64,000 bases of DNA, from NCBI RefSeq assembly GCF_009746565.1, contig NZ_WRPN01000012.1, forward strand, positions 41,343-105,342, written 5' to 3'. Origin of the DNA: Mariniflexile maritimum (GTDB taxonomy: Bacteria; Bacteroidota; Bacteroidia; Flavobacteriales; Flavobacteriaceae). Made by a program: the position numbers and the translations under genes. This document shows, piece by piece, positions 25,934 to 35,744 of this stretch. Position 1 is the first letter of the stretch. Each line of letters opens with the position of its first letter. Below the pieces are notes generated by a model that was not told the DNA's origin, made no database searches, and saw nothing but the letters and a program-made list of their open reading frames with translations.

Positions 25934-28495
25934 ATGAAAACAATTAGCCTATTAAGCTTTATATTGATTAGTGTCTTTAGTTTTGGACAAAACTCATTTT
26001 TATGGGTGAATTCAGCAGATTATGGGCCTAAGGGCACTCAGAATTTTTATCCTGGTCAAGTTATTAATATGACCTTTACCTATAGTACAACAGGCGACTT
26101 TAGCTATGTTCAGGTGGTTCTGCAAGAAAAAAATGCTTCAAATGCTGTGGTAAACACCTATGGTAGCTCATTTGTGCGAAATGAAGGTTCTGGGCAACAG
26201 CCCAATGCTGATACGTTTTCCACAACTTATACAATTGCTTCCAACGTACCCACAACCTTGCCAGCAGGAAACTATTATTTTTTACATATGTTTATGTGGA
26301 CGGTTAGTAATGGTGGCGCAAACGATAGTAGAAATGTTACTATTTCCCAACAAGTTGTTACCAACCCTAAAGTGAATGTTACCTTGAATGCGAAACATAT
26401 TGTTGGCGGTAAAGAAACATTTGAACGCGCAAAATATATTGGGATCCATGCCAACCAAGTGGAAGCCGAATGGGATGGGAACAATAGGGACACGAATAAT
26501 AACCCCATTGACCTTCGGGACCATTTTTTAAATGGACTCGATGTGTATTTAGGTAGAGATACCGGAGGTATAACTTATAATTTGAATAACGTTGATCAAG
26601 ATCCATCAAGACCGGGATATGCAAAGCCTACAGGAACAAATAGCATTGCATCAAGAGGTTTGGCAAGACGCAATGTTTATGCTTCAAATACCAACTGGCA
26701 TGCCTACGAAAGCAGAAATCAACTCATCTTAGGTGGTCAATTAAATCCATTTTGGACGGGTGCTGGTCAAGTAGCAACTGGTCAAGGATGGTTTTTGGCC
26801 AATGGTACTGCTACTGGAGAGTACATGGGGCGCTATATCAATGAGTTTCATGGAAATAATGGTGAACCACTCCCTAGTTGGGTAGAGGTAATTAACGAGC
26901 CAGCTTATGAAAGATTGGGTGGCCCACAGGATTTTACAAACGATATTCAAGATATTGCCGATTTTCATAATATAGCGGCGGCGGCTATTAAAGCACAAGC
27001 TCCCAATACTAAAGTTGGAGGTTACACTACGGCTTTTCCTAATTTTGAAAAAGGGGATTTTCAGCGTTGGCACAAAAGATGGAAACTTTTTATGGATGTA
27101 GCTGGAGCTAACATGGATTTCTTTTCAATTCATTTATATGACATCGCTTCTAAAACGGATGGCACCATTGATTTAAGAAGTGGTAGTAATATAGAAGCTA
27201 CTTTTGATATGATGGAGCAGTACAGTACCATGAAATTCGGTTTTGTAAAACCGCTTGTTATCTCCGAAATGGGAGGCGTGATGAATGGTCAAAGAAACCA
27301 GCCTTGGTCTCCTTATAGAGATTGGCTTTGGGTTAAAACTACCAGTTCTCAACTCATGTCTATGTTAGAAAGACCAGATAATATAGCCAAAGCACTTCCT
27401 TTTGTTGTAGTAAAAGCTATTTGGGGAAGCGTTGGCAACATTCCGTACAATAATAGGTTGATGAGACAACAGGATGAACCTACAACTTTTGTTCCTGGTT
27501 ATGGCTATACGGGTAATTGGGTATATACTGATATGGTAAAGTTTTACCAATTGTGGAGCAAAGTAAAAGGCACCAGGGTAGATACTACGTCTGATGATTT
27601 AGATATCCAAGTGGATGCCTATGTGGATGGAGCGAAAGCTTATATCATTCTTAATAATCTGGAATTTGTTTCAAAAGATATTGATTTATCAATAATTGAT
27701 ACACAATTTGGCACGATTAATTCCATAAATAAAAAGCATCTGTATTTGGATAACGTAACACCCATATTATCAGATGAATCTATTCCAACAAATACTAAAA
27801 CAGTAACGTTGGGTGCCGAGGCGACTATGATTTTAGAAGTAACTTTTGCCAATAATGTTTCTATAAACGATACAAACACCGAGACCAAATATTATGCTAC
27901 CGATTATTTGAAACCAATTACGGCAAGTCAAGTTGAAACATTTCAAATCAATGCGGTTTCTAAAAACACCTTTGGAGAAGCGGTATTGCGATTGGGAGTT
28001 GGCAGACCTCACGGGTTAAGTGTATTTCCTAGTTCAATAAAAGTGAATAATACATCCATCTCAATCCCTACTGATTGGAGAGGTTATGATCAGGCCCAAA
28101 GAGAACGCTTTTTTGGAGTTCTGGAGATACCAGTTCCATTTAACCTTATTCAAACCAATAACACTATTGAGATTACTTATCCAGATTCTGGAGGCCATAT
28201 TAGCACAGTAACCATGCAGGTTTTTAATTTCAATAGAGATATTCGAACTTTACCAACAGCAAGTGTGGATGATATTGGGAAGTTAGAACAACTAAAGATT
28301 TATCCAAATCCCACAAGAGGAATTTTTAATTTATCAGACTCTCACAGTATAAAAGAGGTTAAAGTATTTACCATTTCGGGAATCCAAGTGAAGCAATTTA
28401 AAAATTTGAAAGATATGGATATATCTGAACTAGGTACAGGGATTTATTTTGTGAAAACCAACAATGGTTTGGTAGGAAAACTGGTTAAGCAATAA
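25934..28495 (+). CDS. GH86 endo-beta-agarase/porphyranase with T9SS tail
   Basis: Secreted endo-enzyme acting on agar or porphyran chains. 853 residues: signal peptide (to FSFGQ), an N-terminal beta domain (about 20-145), a TIM barrel (about 150-520) with acid/base Glu322 in WVEVINEPAY and nucleophile Glu445 in PLVISEMGG, accessory beta-sandwich domains (520-760) and a T9SS C-terminal domain (IYPNPTRGIFNLS ... GIYFVKT). The spacing of the two Glu residues and the flanking sequence fit GH86; other clan GH-A families are the alternative. With the GH16 enzyme it supplies the first cuts of the polymer at the cell surface. Preceded by an operator-like site. Confidence 0.82.
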   Translation: MKTISLLSFILISVFSFGQNSFLWVNSADYGPKGTQNFYPGQVINMTFTYSTTGDFSYVQVVLQEKNASNAVVNTYGSSFVRNEGSGQQPNADTFSTTYTIASNVPTTLPAGNYYFLHMFMWTVSNGGANDSRNVTISQQVVTNPKVNVTLNAKHIVGGKETFERAKYIGIHANQVEAEWDGNNRDTNNNPIDLRDHFLNGLDVYLGRDTGGITYNLNNVDQDPSRPGYAKPTGTNSIASRGLARRNVYASNTNWHAYESRNQLILGGQLNPFWTGAGQVATGQGWFLANGTATGEYMGRYINEFHGNNGEPLPSWVEVINEPAYERLGGPQDFTNDIQDIADFHNIAAAAIKAQAPNTKVGGYTTAFPNFEKGDFQRWHKRWKLFMDVAGANMDFFSIHLYDIASKTDGTIDLRSGSNIEATFDMMEQYSTMKFGFVKPLVISEMGGVMNGQRNQPWSPYRDWLWVKTTSSQLMSMLERPDNIAKALPFVVVKAIWGSVGNIPYNNRLMRQQDEPTTFVPGYGYTGNWVYTDMVKFYQLWSKVKGTRVDTTSDDLDIQVDAYVDGAKAYIILNNLEFVSKDIDLSIIDTQFGTINSINKKHLYLDNVTPILSDESIPTNTKTVTLGAEATMILEVTFANNVSINDTNTETKYYATDYLKPITASQVETFQINAVSKNTFGEAVLRLGVGRPHGLSVFPSSIKVNNTSISIPTDWRGYDQAQRERFFGVLEIPVPFNLIQTNNTIEITYPDSGGHISTVTMQVFNFNRDIRTLPTASVDDIGKLEQLKIYPNPTRGIFNLSDSHSIKEVKVFTISGIQVKQFKNLKDMDISELGTGIYFVKTNNGLVGKLVKQ

Positions 28496-28543
28496 GACGC
28501 TTTGTAGTGAATTATATTTTACGAGAGATAGAAAAGGGTTAAT

Positions 28544-28586
28544 AACATTGTTAAATATATGTTTTATAAATATCCTTAACAATGTT
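28544..28586. repeat. 11-bp perfect inverted repeat between convergent genes
   Basis: AACATTGTTAA at 28544-28554 and TTAACAATGTT at 28576-28586 are separated by 21 AT-rich bases. It sits between the ends of the GH86 gene and the convergent sulfatase gene, so it could act as a bidirectional terminator, although it lacks a clear T tract and G+C-rich stem; a protein-binding site is the alternative. Confidence 0.5.
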
Positions 28587-28652
28587 GTTATGACATTATC
28601 CTAAAATATGTGTAAGTTTAAAAACTCAGGGTTAAATTATTTATCATCCTAT

Positions 28653-30170
28653 TTATTTTATCCCTGTGTTTACTTTACTAGCTCTTGTTTGGTTATAAAT
28701 ATTTAATAAATGCGCTACTTTGTCTTGATAAATGGGATTATCTATTAAATTCTGTGCTTCAATTTCAAAAGGGTTTTCATTCAAATTAAAAAGCGCTATG
28801 AGTTCTTGATCGATTTCAAATGCGTCTTCATTTTTGAGTTTTATGATTAATTTCCATCCATCTTCTGTAATCATGGCTTCATTTCCTGTTCCAGATTGCG
28901 TGATTAGAAATGGATGAGGCGCGATGTTTTTTTCATCCAGTAGAATGGGTAATAAATTTGACGAATCCATAGCTTGATTATCATCTATGTTTTGATTTGT
29001 TAAAGCGGCAAGCGTTGCCATGATATCAATACCTAAAATGGGTTTGTCTGAAATTGAATGGGTTTTGATTTTATTTGGCCAATGCGCAATAAATGGCACT
29101 CTATGGCCACCTTCATAGGCTTGGTTTTTGCCACCTCTATACACGTCATTGGAACTATGGCCAGATCTAATCGATTCCGGTATCAACAATCCGCCATTAT
29201 CTGAAGTGACTATAAAAAGCGTGTTTTCATAAATGCCTTTTTCTTTAAGGGCGTTCACCAGCATTTCCATTTGAACATCTAATTCTTTAACCATATCTAG
29301 ATGGTTTGAAGGTGTGGTTCCCGCTATTTTTATGCCATTCAATGTTTTTGAAGGCGTATGGGGTTTATGGACAGCTTGTGTGCAATAATACATGAAGAAA
29401 GGTGCTTCGGAGTTACTGCTTTTTTTAATAAAATCAACAGCTTTGTTCACTAGCAGCTCTCCAGCCTCAAAAGGATTCCAGTAACTATCTCCTAAACCTT
29501 CCATTTTATCAAGCTTGAACCCAATTTTGTCCATGTTTTTTTGTGTAATTTGAACAATTTCCGAATTTTTATTCAAAGGCACCATAACGCCATTTTCATA
29601 AACCGCATAAGGAGCGTCTTGAATGCCTGCCGGATACATAAAACTATAGTCAAAACCATTTTGTTGAGGGCCTTTATCCATAACTTTTGTAATGTCAACA
29701 TCTAATTCTGGTTTGTTTCTTGGACCTCTGTAAATTATATTTGGGTCATCTTTTCTGGCGAAATCCATTCCAAATCCCCATTTTCCAAAGAAGGATGTTT
29801 TATAGCCCGCTTGCTTCATTAAATGCCCTAAAGTAAGTTGACCGGGCTCTATGGGCGAAGGTTGATAACTGCCCCAAACACCTCTGGGCGCATAGCTTCT
29901 GTAGCAATGGTTCCCCGTCATAATGGCGTAGCGTGTAGGTGCACATAAAGCGGCAGGCGAGTGGGCATCTGTAAACATAATGCCCTCTTTTGCTAATTGG
30001 TCCAGTGTAGGTGTTTCCACAATAATATTTTCAGAGTGTAATCGTCTATATTGTGAAATATCTCCAACACCAATATCATCGGCTAAAACAACTATTACAT
30101 TGGGTCTATCTTGAGCAAAAACAGTGGTTGCTATAATAATTAAAACTAGGGATAAAATGTTTTTTTTCAT
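28653..30170 (-). CDS. S1-family sulfatase
   Basis: 505-residue periplasmic arylsulfatase-type enzyme with a cleavable signal peptide (ends VFAQ). It has metal-binding Asp31-Asp32 in VLADD, formylglycine signature C-A-P-T-R with Cys76, and the later GKWGFG and TSDNGG boxes. It differs from the CTPSR sulfatases elsewhere in the window and should belong to another S1 subfamily with a different regiospecificity. It is the last gene of a three-gene minus-strand cluster after the DUF5060 protein (29 bases). Substrate in context: sulfated galactose or L-galactose units of porphyran/agar. Confidence 0.93.
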   Translation of the reverse strand: MKKNILSLVLIIIATTVFAQDRPNVIVVLADDIGVGDISQYRRLHSENIIVETPTLDQLAKEGIMFTDAHSPAALCAPTRYAIMTGNHCYRSYAPRGVWGSYQPSPIEPGQLTLGHLMKQAGYKTSFFGKWGFGMDFARKDDPNIIYRGPRNKPELDVDITKVMDKGPQQNGFDYSFMYPAGIQDAPYAVYENGVMVPLNKNSEIVQITQKNMDKIGFKLDKMEGLGDSYWNPFEAGELLVNKAVDFIKKSSNSEAPFFMYYCTQAVHKPHTPSKTLNGIKIAGTTPSNHLDMVKELDVQMEMLVNALKEKGIYENTLFIVTSDNGGLLIPESIRSGHSSNDVYRGGKNQAYEGGHRVPFIAHWPNKIKTHSISDKPILGIDIMATLAALTNQNIDDNQAMDSSNLLPILLDEKNIAPHPFLITQSGTGNEAMITEDGWKLIIKLKNEDAFEIDQELIALFNLNENPFEIEAQNLIDNPIYQDKVAHLLNIYNQTRASKVNTGIK

Positions 30171-30199
30171 TCTTAAAAATTTATGTTCTAAATCGTTTT

Positions 30200-31825
30200 T
30201 TAGTCAATCAGCCTAGATATGAGTATGGCATCGGCCTCTTCCCGCCATGGAGAAATAAATTTGCGGGGTTTTGTATTTTCTGTTTCAATTTTCGTGAATT
30301 CCCCTGTTAAAGTATTAAACCATTGCAATGTTCTATTTTCATCTTTCTTTTTTAGGAAAGCGGCATCTATACCATAGTTTTCTTTATGAATATATAATAA
30401 AACCGTTTTATTGTCATCAGTTAAATTATAGGCACTTCCGTTTTGCCATGGCAATGGTGTCATTGTACTAAAATCAAACAGGGTAAATAGCTTTTTCATG
30501 TGATTGAAGTATTCAAATTTTGGTTTGATAAAATCATCAGATAGTTCAAACGGGTTATAAATAATAACATTCCATGAAGCACCTTGCCAATAATAGGTTG
30601 TGTAAACACCCGCAAATAGGCACATGTAATTTCGGCGCAAACAAATTTCTGCATTGGTATAATCGCCTGTAAAAACCACATAAGGAGATTCTTCATAACC
30701 GCCGTGTTCTATATTAAAAATGGGTTTGTCTTTATATTTTGTTATCGCATCAAGCATCTTGTCGTAAAGATTATGCGACCAATTTTGAGTAGAAATGAAA
30801 TCAACGTTATCTGGAAACCTTGAGCAATATTTAAAATCATGTACCGATAACAATCTGTTAAATTTGTCATGTTCTCTCAATCTTTTTATTCTTCCATGTA
30901 TATAATCTTCATCTGCCCTTCCGTAATACAAGGCTTCTTTTGAAATATCCCAGACCACATTTGGAAAAGCTTGATAGCGCTTTACTATATAATCAAAATA
31001 CATATTATCTGCCTCGGTATCCATATCTGGCCAAGTTACTAACTTGTTCCAAACGTAAATCATGAGGTGGGATACAATCCGTTTATCATGCATTAGGCTA
31101 ATGGTACGGTCAAATTTTTGAAAAAATTCTGGATTTAATGCGGAATGGTCAGGTTCTTGGTTTGTTCCTGGGAAAGGAAAAATAGCTGCAGGACCACCAA
31201 ATTCGTGTTCAGGATGCTCTTTTAATTTTTCGTCTTTTTCCCAATTTACATCATACGAAAACACATTCATTACAATTTGATTGAAACCATTCTGCCCTAT
31301 TAAATCCAATAAGTGATTTGTTTTAGGGATGCCCTTATCGTTGTGATAATCCAATGCATATAACCAGTCACATTCAAAAGCCAGTAAGAAGTAAGGTGTG
31401 CCATCTTCATAATAAAAATGCTGAGGATTTTCTTTATTGATTACAATGGCTCCGTGATTGTTTTCTTTATTATTTTCAACAATGATATTTCCCTTTTTTC
31501 CGGATAATTCAGCTAAATCTCCTTTTGTTTCAAAACGCCATTTGCCTTTTTGCGAACTGGAAAAGCGTATTATCCATTCATTTTGTCCATTGTAAAACCC
31601 TGGCACTTCTTGCTTTGTGCCATTTTCGTGCGTAAAAATGGCATGAAAATCTGCCGTAAATGGAGATTTTAATTGTGTTTTAGAAACAAAACTGATATCT
31701 AAAACTTCCCATTTTTCTACTTGATATGAAGCATGCTTTTTATAGTTTTCTTTTTTGATTTGACCAAAAGCTACATTTGATAAAAAAAGGATAGCAACAA
31801 CGCTAATTTTAATGAGAGGATTCAT
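30200..31825 (-). CDS. DUF5060/DUF4038-type putative glycoside hydrolase
   Basis: 541 residues with signal peptide (ends AFGQ). An N-terminal immunoglobulin-like DUF5060-type domain (about 30-115, VLDISFVSKTQLKSPFTADF) is followed by a TIM-barrel-like DUF4038-type region (about 130-450) with PYFLLAFECDWLYALDY and two glutamates placed like a catalytic pair: WDISKEALYYG and IFNIEHGGYEES. A small beta domain closes the protein. DUF4038 relatives include the GH140 apiosidase, so a glycosidase is likely, but I do not know the substrate. Lying between two sulfatases in a porphyran locus, it may cleave a linkage exposed by desulfation. Confidence 0.7.
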   Translation of the reverse strand: MNPLIKISVVAILFLSNVAFGQIKKENYKKHASYQVEKWEVLDISFVSKTQLKSPFTADFHAIFTHENGTKQEVPGFYNGQNEWIIRFSSSQKGKWRFETKGDLAELSGKKGNIIVENNKENNHGAIVINKENPQHFYYEDGTPYFLLAFECDWLYALDYHNDKGIPKTNHLLDLIGQNGFNQIVMNVFSYDVNWEKDEKLKEHPEHEFGGPAAIFPFPGTNQEPDHSALNPEFFQKFDRTISLMHDKRIVSHLMIYVWNKLVTWPDMDTEADNMYFDYIVKRYQAFPNVVWDISKEALYYGRADEDYIHGRIKRLREHDKFNRLLSVHDFKYCSRFPDNVDFISTQNWSHNLYDKMLDAITKYKDKPIFNIEHGGYEESPYVVFTGDYTNAEICLRRNYMCLFAGVYTTYYWQGASWNVIIYNPFELSDDFIKPKFEYFNHMKKLFTLFDFSTMTPLPWQNGSAYNLTDDNKTVLLYIHKENYGIDAAFLKKKDENRTLQWFNTLTGEFTKIETENTKPRKFISPWREEADAILISRLID

Positions 31826-31872
31826 TTGTTAAATTTAATGGGATTAAAGCATTTAAAAATATTAAAAACAAT

Positions 31873-33570
31873 TTAATCATTCCAATGCGCATCAATCACT
31901 TTTTGAATATGCGGATACTTGTCGCCATCTTCTTCATTAAGTGCTTTCCGCTTTGCTTTAAGTTGTTCTTTTAAATTCGCTATAACGTCTTGATAAGCGG
32001 GGTCTTTGTAAGCATTGTTCATTTCCTGTGGGTCTTTGGTTAAGTCGTAAAACTCCCAAGCTGCTGGCGTGTGCATGGTAAACCGATTGCCCCAACTATC
32101 TTTGTTCCATTCCGCCTTCGGGTTATCGGTGTCCACCCAATACTTTCCGTAGAAAAAAATGAGTTTGTATTGCTTCGTTCTGATGCCAAAATGCGCTGGA
32201 TTGGCGTGCGCATGGGCCATGTGCATCCAGTACCTGTAATAGGTGGATTGTTGCCATCCTTTGGGTTCTTTTCCTGTTTTCAATATTTTTTCAAAGCTAT
32301 GGCCTTGCATTTTTTCGGGTGGTGTACCGCCAGCCAACTCAATTATGGTGGGTGCAAAATCGGTGTTATTGATTATGGCATCGGTGCGTTGTCCTGCTTT
32401 TATCATTTTAGGATATCGTACAAAAAATGGCATCCGCATCGATTCATCGTACATCCAACGTTTATCAATATAATCGTGTTCGCCCAACATAAACCCTTGG
32501 TCGCCCGTATAAACAATAATCGTGTTTTCATAAAGCCCTTCTTTTTTAAGGAATTCTATTAAACGCGCCACATTATCATCCACACCTTTTACACAACGTA
32601 AATAGCGTTTTAGGTACTCTTGGTAGGTTTGGTGGGTGTATTCCTTATCGCTTAAACCATCGGCTTGGTGAATGTTAAAATTAGGATTGTTTCTTTTAAT
32701 ATACTCATCGCTCCAAATGCGCATGCCCATATTTCTGATGGTATTTCTTTTGGAGACCGAAGAACCAATAACATGGATTAACGAATCGTTTTTACCGCGT
32801 GTTGCTTCCGAACCGTTATTGCCATTATCGTATAAGCTTGCGGGCTCCGGAATTTCAACATCGGCCAAATAATCTTTGTAGCGGGGCGCATATTCAAAAT
32901 CGTCGTGCGGTGCTTTAAATTGATGGAACAAGATAAAAGGTTTCGTTTTATCCCGCTTATTTTTAAGCCAATCGATGGATACATCGGTAATAACGTCCGA
33001 GCTATGCCCTTTGTACTGCTTTCCCTGATAACCGGGCATTTCATTAAAAGGAACAAAAGGCACACTGCTATCGAGCAGATAGGGGTCAAAATACGATCCT
33101 TGTTGATGGTGTTCCGTAAAAATATTATAATAGTCAAAATTAGGTTGTGCTTCTAAATGCCACTTGCCAACAAGTGCGGTTTGGTAGCCCAATTTTTTCA
33201 TTTCAATAGGTAAATATTGATGGTCCATTGGCAAGACGCCCTCCAAATCCAATACCCCGTTGGCTTGACTGTTTTGACCCGACATAATGGCTGCACGACT
33301 TGGCGTACATATAGAATTACTAACAAAACAGTTGTTAAAAATAATGCCTTCGTTGGCTATTTTGTCTAAAGTAGGCGTGGGGTTAAGGGCTGCCAAACGG
33401 CTGCCATAAATACCGAATGCCTGCGACGTGTGGTCGTCTGCCATGATATAAATAATATTGGGCTTTACAGGGGGTTTTTCGGCTTTTGTTTCGTTGCTTT
33501 TGCAGGAAACCATGGCCAAGGTTACAAACCCAACTGCGATGGTTTTTTTTAAGGACCTATTAAAATTCAT
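31873..33570 (-). CDS. S1-family sulfatase lipoprotein
   Basis: 565-residue sulfatase with a lipoprotein signal (lipobox AMVSC, Cys23). It has metal-binding Asp45-Asp46 in IMADD, formylglycine signature C-T-P-S-R with Cys88, GKWHLE and a YTGDQGFMLGEHDYIDKRWMYDE stretch typical of the iduronate-2-sulfatase/heparan-like branch of S1. It heads the minus-strand cluster with the DUF5060 protein and the third sulfatase. A -7-like box TACGTTTA occurs at 33615 to 33608, without the locus operator nearby, so regulation may differ from the GH genes. The exact sulfate position removed is unknown; maturation requires a formylglycine-generating system outside this window. Confidence 0.93.
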   Translation of the reverse strand: MNFNRSLKKTIAVGFVTLAMVSCKSNETKAEKPPVKPNIIYIMADDHTSQAFGIYGSRLAALNPTPTLDKIANEGIIFNNCFVSNSICTPSRAAIMSGQNSQANGVLDLEGVLPMDHQYLPIEMKKLGYQTALVGKWHLEAQPNFDYYNIFTEHHQQGSYFDPYLLDSSVPFVPFNEMPGYQGKQYKGHSSDVITDVSIDWLKNKRDKTKPFILFHQFKAPHDDFEYAPRYKDYLADVEIPEPASLYDNGNNGSEATRGKNDSLIHVIGSSVSKRNTIRNMGMRIWSDEYIKRNNPNFNIHQADGLSDKEYTHQTYQEYLKRYLRCVKGVDDNVARLIEFLKKEGLYENTIIVYTGDQGFMLGEHDYIDKRWMYDESMRMPFFVRYPKMIKAGQRTDAIINNTDFAPTIIELAGGTPPEKMQGHSFEKILKTGKEPKGWQQSTYYRYWMHMAHAHANPAHFGIRTKQYKLIFFYGKYWVDTDNPKAEWNKDSWGNRFTMHTPAAWEFYDLTKDPQEMNNAYKDPAYQDVIANLKEQLKAKRKALNEEDGDKYPHIQKVIDAHWND

Positions 33571-33684
33571 AATGATATATTTTTAAAGGACTAAAGGTGC
33601 GTGTTTTTAAACGTAACGACCAACACGTATGATTTTTTTAAGGCAAAGTTTGGTTAAGATTTATTAAAATGATGATTTTTTTAA

Positions 33685-34557
33685 TTAGTTAAAAGCTTTA
33701 TTGTAAGGTTTTGAGTGCTTGGACCTAAATTTAAGTGGTGAACATGCTACGAATTTTTGAAATTGCCTGTAGAAAAAGGGGAGACTTTCATAACCGCAAT
33801 CGTAAGCGATTTGATTTACGGGTTTGCTGGTTTCTATTAAAAGTTTGCAGGCCACGTTAATTCTATATTCATTTACAAACGTAAAAAACGACTTGTTCAA
33901 CGATTTTTTAAAAAACCGACAAAAAGCCTCATCGCCCATAGCAACCAACGACGACACATCGCTTAAAGCTATTTTTTTATCAAAATGGGTGTGTACATAA
34001 TGGTAAACCTTGTCAATCCTATCATTTGCCTTTAAATTCAATGAACTTGTGAAGTTTTCGGATGAAAGAAATTCAATATCTTCCCGTAAAGCCAGCTTAT
34101 TTAAAACGGCAATGAACCCCATTAATTTTTGGAACGATGTCGCTTTCATGATATTTAAAAGCTCTGGATACATTTCCTGGGCAGTTTCCGAAGAAAATTT
34201 AATGCCTCTGGATGCTTTTCTTAAAAGCCCTTTTATTGGTTTAAACTCTTCTTTTTCCAACCAGTCATTTCCCAAAACGGTATCATCCCATTGAAATACA
34301 ATCGATTTTACATGGTTTGTTTCATTAGCGGTGTTTTTCCAACAATGTGGCAGGTTGGCGCCCAATATTACAAAATCACTTTCCTCAAATTTTTGTACGC
34401 TGTTGGCCACGTAACGTATGCCTTTGCCTTTTTCTATGTAGGTCAGTTCAAATTCTGGATGAAAATGCCATGGCGCAGCAAAGTTTTCGTTTTCATAAAA
34501 AAACGCATTAAAGGAAGCATCTTTGGCATAAGGTACTTTTTCAAATTGGGCTTTCAA
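33685..34557 (-). CDS. AraC-family transcriptional regulator with cupin domain
   Basis: 290 residues. An N-terminal cupin sensor (PWHFHPEFELTYIEKGKG ... LGANLPHCW) is followed by two helix-turn-helix motifs at about 185-285 (KIALSDVSSLVAMGDEAFCRFFKKSL and PVNQIAYDCGYESLPFFYRQFQK). It resembles regulators of sugar metabolism that bind small effectors. It is transcribed divergently from the corrinoid methyltransferase operon, sharing a 155-base intergenic region, so it is the natural candidate regulator of that operon and perhaps of the P450 operon further on. A consensus -7 box TATATTTG lies at 34583 to 34576 on the minus strand, 19 bases before its ATG. Confidence 0.9.
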   Translation of the reverse strand: MKAQFEKVPYAKDASFNAFFYENENFAAPWHFHPEFELTYIEKGKGIRYVANSVQKFEESDFVILGANLPHCWKNTANETNHVKSIVFQWDDTVLGNDWLEKEEFKPIKGLLRKASRGIKFSSETAQEMYPELLNIMKATSFQKLMGFIAVLNKLALREDIEFLSSENFTSSLNLKANDRIDKVYHYVHTHFDKKIALSDVSSLVAMGDEAFCRFFKKSLNKSFFTFVNEYRINVACKLLIETSKPVNQIAYDCGYESLPFFYRQFQKFVACSPLKFRSKHSKPYNKAFN

Positions 34558-34575
34558 AACAGATTTATTTTATTC

Positions 34576-34583
34576 CAAATATA
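34576..34583 (-). promoter_or_regulatory. -7 box (TATATTTG) of the AraC-regulator gene
   Basis: Perfect match to TAnnTTTG on the minus strand, ending 19 bases before the regulator's ATG. No TTG or TTTG at the usual -33 distance. Confidence 0.4.
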
Positions 34584-34681
34584 TCCAATTATATCATATA
34601 AAATATTGTTTGTACTTAAAAAGAATCAAAATAAGGTATTAAAGTGTTAATATAGATATAATAATGCATTGGTATCTGTTG

Positions 34682-34689
34682 TAACTTTG
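34682..34689 (+). promoter_or_regulatory. -7 box (TAACTTTG) of the corrinoid methyltransferase operon
   Basis: Perfect match to TAnnTTTG, ending 24 bases before the ATG of the first methyltransferase gene. No recognisable -33 element, suggesting activator dependence, with the divergent AraC protein as candidate. Confidence 0.45.
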
Positions 34690-34712
34690 GTTCAATTTAA
34701 ACACAACACATC

Positions 34713-35744
34713 ATGACTAAAAGAGAGATTGTTAAAATGGTACTCGACCATAAAAAGCCACCTTATGTACCATGGTCCTTTAAATTTACCAAAGAACCCA
34801 AAGAAATGCTTCAAGACCATTACAAAACGGATGATCTTGATATTGTGCTGGGAAACCACATTTTAAACCTGGGCAGTGATATCGGTTTTTTTGATGAGGT
34901 GAAAAAAGATCACTTTAAGGATGTTTTTGGTGTTGTTTGGGACCGGTCTGTAGATAAGGATATTGGAATGCCCGTTGAGGATATTATCAAGGAACCAACC
35001 ATTGAAGGGCTTCCGTTTCCAAACCCGCATGATCCTCGCTTTTTTGCAAATATCGCATCTGAAATCGAAAAAAAACCAAATTTATTCCGTGTCTTTCAAA
35101 TAGGTTTTTCATTATACGAAAGAGCCTGGTCTATGCGAGGTATGGAAAACTTGTTGATGGACTTTTACATGTATCCGGATTTTGTTCATGCCTTATTGGG
35201 CAAAATAGCCGATTACAATATTGCACAAATTGATAAGGCTTTGGAATATGATATCGATGCCGTTTATTTTGGCGATGATTGGGGCCAGCAACATGGTTTG
35301 ATTATGGGCGCCGATTTATGGCACGAATTTATGTATCCGCATATTAAAAGAATGTACAAACGGGTAAAAGATGCCGGTAAATATGTGATGATCCATTCGT
35401 GTGGTGATGTTGATGAACTTTTCCCATCACTGATTGATGCTGGTTTAAATTGCTTCAACCCGTTTCAACCGGAAGTTATGGATGTGCATCAAATTCACGG
35501 CGATTATTTAGGTAAACTGTGTTTCCATGGCGGCTTGTCCATGCAAAAAACATTGCCTTTTGGCACGCCGGAAGAAGTTCGTGAAGAATCGTTGGCCTTG
35601 CTTGAAATGGGAAAAAAAGGCGGTTATATTTTCTCGCCATCCCACTCCGTTGAAAGTGACACGACCCTAGAAAATATTTTAACGTTTATTGAAGTGGCGC
35701 AAGCACAATTAAAAGAAAAAGAATTAGCATTATGGGAACACTAA
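34713..35744 (+). CDS. UroD-type corrinoid methyltransferase (component 1)
   Basis: 343-residue member of the uroporphyrinogen decarboxylase-fold methyltransferases (MtaA/MtbA/MtvB-like). In such systems these proteins move a methyl group between a substrate and a corrinoid protein. Seen here: the conserved HxC zinc-ligand pair in [12 protein letters not shown] and a C-terminal [20 protein letters not shown] block in which the third zinc-ligand Cys of MtaA-type proteins is absent. No signal peptide, so cytoplasmic. The last 13 bases overlap the corrinoid-protein gene. It is not haem-biosynthetic HemE: it is clustered with corrinoid genes and carries the HxC pair. It may be the demethylase acting on a methylated sugar; the substrate is inference. 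Confidence 0.85.
   Translation: MTKREIVKMVLDHKKPPYVPWSFKFTKEPKEMLQDHYKTDDLDIVLGNHILNLGSDIGFFDEVKKDHFKDVFGVVWDRSVDKDIGMPVEDIIKEPTIEGLPFPNPHDPRFFANIASEIEKKPNLFRVFQIGFSLYERAWSMRGMENLLMDFYMYPDFVHALLGKIADYNIAQIDKALEYDIDAVYFGDDWGQQHGLIMGADLWHEFMYPHIKRMYKRVKDAGKYVMIHSCGDVDELFPSLIDAGLNCFNPFQPEVMDVHQIHGDYLGKLCFHGGLSMQKTLPFGTPEEVREESLALLEMGKKGGYIFSPSHSVESDTTLENILTFIEVAQAQLKEKELALWEH

Noticed and set aside
25934..28495. GH39 or GH5-type enzyme instead of GH86
   Set aside because: Glutamate spacing, flanking segments and the neighbouring GH16 and GH117 genes fit GH86 better, although other clan GH-A families cannot be excluded by eye.
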